From positions 1 through 6,203 of the forward strand of contig DJNY01000084.1 of the NCBI GenBank assembly GCA_002441865.1: 6,203 nt of DNA, read 5' to 3'. Below the pieces are notes generated by a model. The model saw only the letters and a list, made by a program, of their open reading frames with translations, was not told the DNA's origin and did not search any database. A program made the position numbers and the translations under genes. The DNA comes from Lachnospiraceae bacterium UBA6452. Lineage in GTDB: Bacteria; Bacillota; Clostridia; Lachnospirales; Lachnospiraceae. This document shows, piece by piece, positions 5,524 to 6,203 of the stretch. Position 1 is the stretch's first letter. Each line of letters starts with the position of its first letter.

Positions 5524-6203
5524 ATGAATGGATTTATGGAAAAACTTGCAGAGGTGCTGGTAACGGTTGATGACTTTGTGTGGGGGCCGGTGATGCTGAT
5601 CCTATTGGTCGGCACAGGCGTATTTCTGACGATCCGGACAGGATTTCTGACCTGGCGGAATCTGGGGTATGCGATCAAGAGCACCCTGAGTAAAGAAGCA
5701 AGACAGAAGACAAGAGGAAACGGCGATATTTCACCGTTCTCTGCATTGACAACCGCACTTGCCGCAACGATCGGAACCGGTAATATTGTCGGTGTGGCGA
5801 CAGCAATGGTATCCGGTGGACCGGGCGCACTTGTCTGGATGTGGATCAGTGCCTGTTTCGGACTGACCTCTAAATTCAGTGAATGTATGCTGGCGATCAA
5901 GTACAGGGAGGTCAATGAAAAGGGCGAAATGTCCGGTGGACCGATGTATACGATGAAAAAAGCTTTTAAGCATAAAAAGCTGGGTGCGGTCCTTGGCTGG
6001 CTGTTTGCATTATTTGCAGTCGTTGCATCTTTTGGCATCGGTAACCTGACACAGGCAAACTCAATTGCGGAATCCGTAAAAACAACGTTCCATGTACCGG
6101 TTGCAGTGACAGGTATTGTGATCACGGCACTGGCACTCCTTATTATTGTAGGCGGTATTAAGTCTATCTCCAAGGTATCGAGCGTGGTTGTACCGTTTAT
6201 GGC
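5524..6203 (+). CDS. Sodium:alanine/glycine symporter, AGCS family (N-terminal part, cut by the window end)
   Basis: The gene product is a secondary transporter of the cytoplasmic membrane that imports alanine or glycine with Na+ (in some members H+). The 226 visible residues are about half of the usual 450-480, and the reading frame is open to the window edge. The AGCS signature is clear: GGPGALVWMWISACFG at about 98-113 fits the family pattern apart from a Val for the usual Phe. It is preceded by LTTALAATIGTGNIVG (about 75-90), which belongs to the substrate/Na+ binding core. Hydrophobic helices are seen at about 19-37, 70-95, 100-125, 146-166 and 181-200. The ATG at 5524 has an ideal ribosome binding site and gives the typical family N-terminus (..VDDFVWGPVMLILLVGTGVFLTIRTGF). 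It has its own predicted promoter and is separated from rlmH by 183 bases with hairpins, so it is probably an independent unit. Whether it prefers alanine or glycine cannot be told here. Confidence 0.95.
   Translation, partial: MNGFMEKLAEVLVTVDDFVWGPVMLILLVGTGVFLTIRTGFLTWRNLGYAIKSTLSKEARQKTRGNGDISPFSALTTALAATIGTGNIVGVATAMVSGGPGALVWMWISACFGLTSKFSECMLAIKYREVNEKGEMSGGPMYTMKKAFKHKKLGAVLGWLFALFAVVASFGIGNLTQANSIAESVKTTFHVPVAVTGIVITALALLIIVGGIKSISKVSSVVVPFM

Noticed and set aside
5472..6173. Antisense open frame of 233 codons on the - strand
   Set aside because: It lies opposite the clearly conserved AGCS symporter. Its translation is low in complexity and resembles no family I know. It is a shadow of the codon pattern on the + strand.

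Overview
The window looks like chromosomal DNA of an anaerobic Firmicute, most likely a gut Lachnospiraceae-type Clostridium. This is inferred from the gene content: a stand-alone NfnAB-type transhydrogenase pair, a zinc-ribbon membrane protein with chitobiase-like repeats, a zinc-ribbon/DUF2007-like protein and an AGCS sodium symporter. Strong AGGAGG-type ribosome binding sites, sigma-A-like promoters and moderate GC agree with this. No species can be named from the sequence alone. All six genes lie on the + strand, and I see no mobile element, CRISPR array, tRNA or rRNA.

Layout. (1) 27-1520: a membrane-anchored protein with an N-terminal zinc ribbon, one transmembrane helix, TPR-like helices and two chitobiase C-terminal-like beta repeats. 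(2) An 81-base gap holding a promoter. (3) 1602-2492 and 2492-3877: nfnA and nfnB, sharing one base at their junction, which encode the two subunits of the electron-bifurcating NADH-dependent ferredoxin:NADP+ oxidoreductase. (4) 3901-4824: a two-helix membrane protein with an N-terminal zinc ribbon and a DUF2007-like domain. (5) 4861-5340: rlmH, the 23S rRNA pseudouridine-1915 methyltransferase, with a TTG start. (6) A 183-base intergenic region with a near-consensus promoter and two stem-loops. (7) 5524 to the window end: the first half of an alanine/glycine:cation symporter gene.

How it fits together. Genes 2 to 5 are spaced by -1, 23 and 36 bases with no terminator between them, so they can form one transcription unit starting near 1562 and ending at the hairpin after rlmH. 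The NfnAB pair balances NADH, NADPH and ferredoxin in fermentative metabolism. Its codon use suggests high expression compared with its neighbours. The zinc-ribbon protein and RlmH have no obvious biochemical link to it. The symporter appears to have its own promoter, whose predicted start lies at the base of a 16-base-pair hairpin.

This is mostly an ordinary housekeeping region. The points most worth a second look are the promoter/hairpin arrangement before the symporter, the Cys/His-rich NfnA tail that doubles as the nfnB ribosome binding site, and the two uncharacterised zinc-ribbon membrane proteins on either side of nfnAB.
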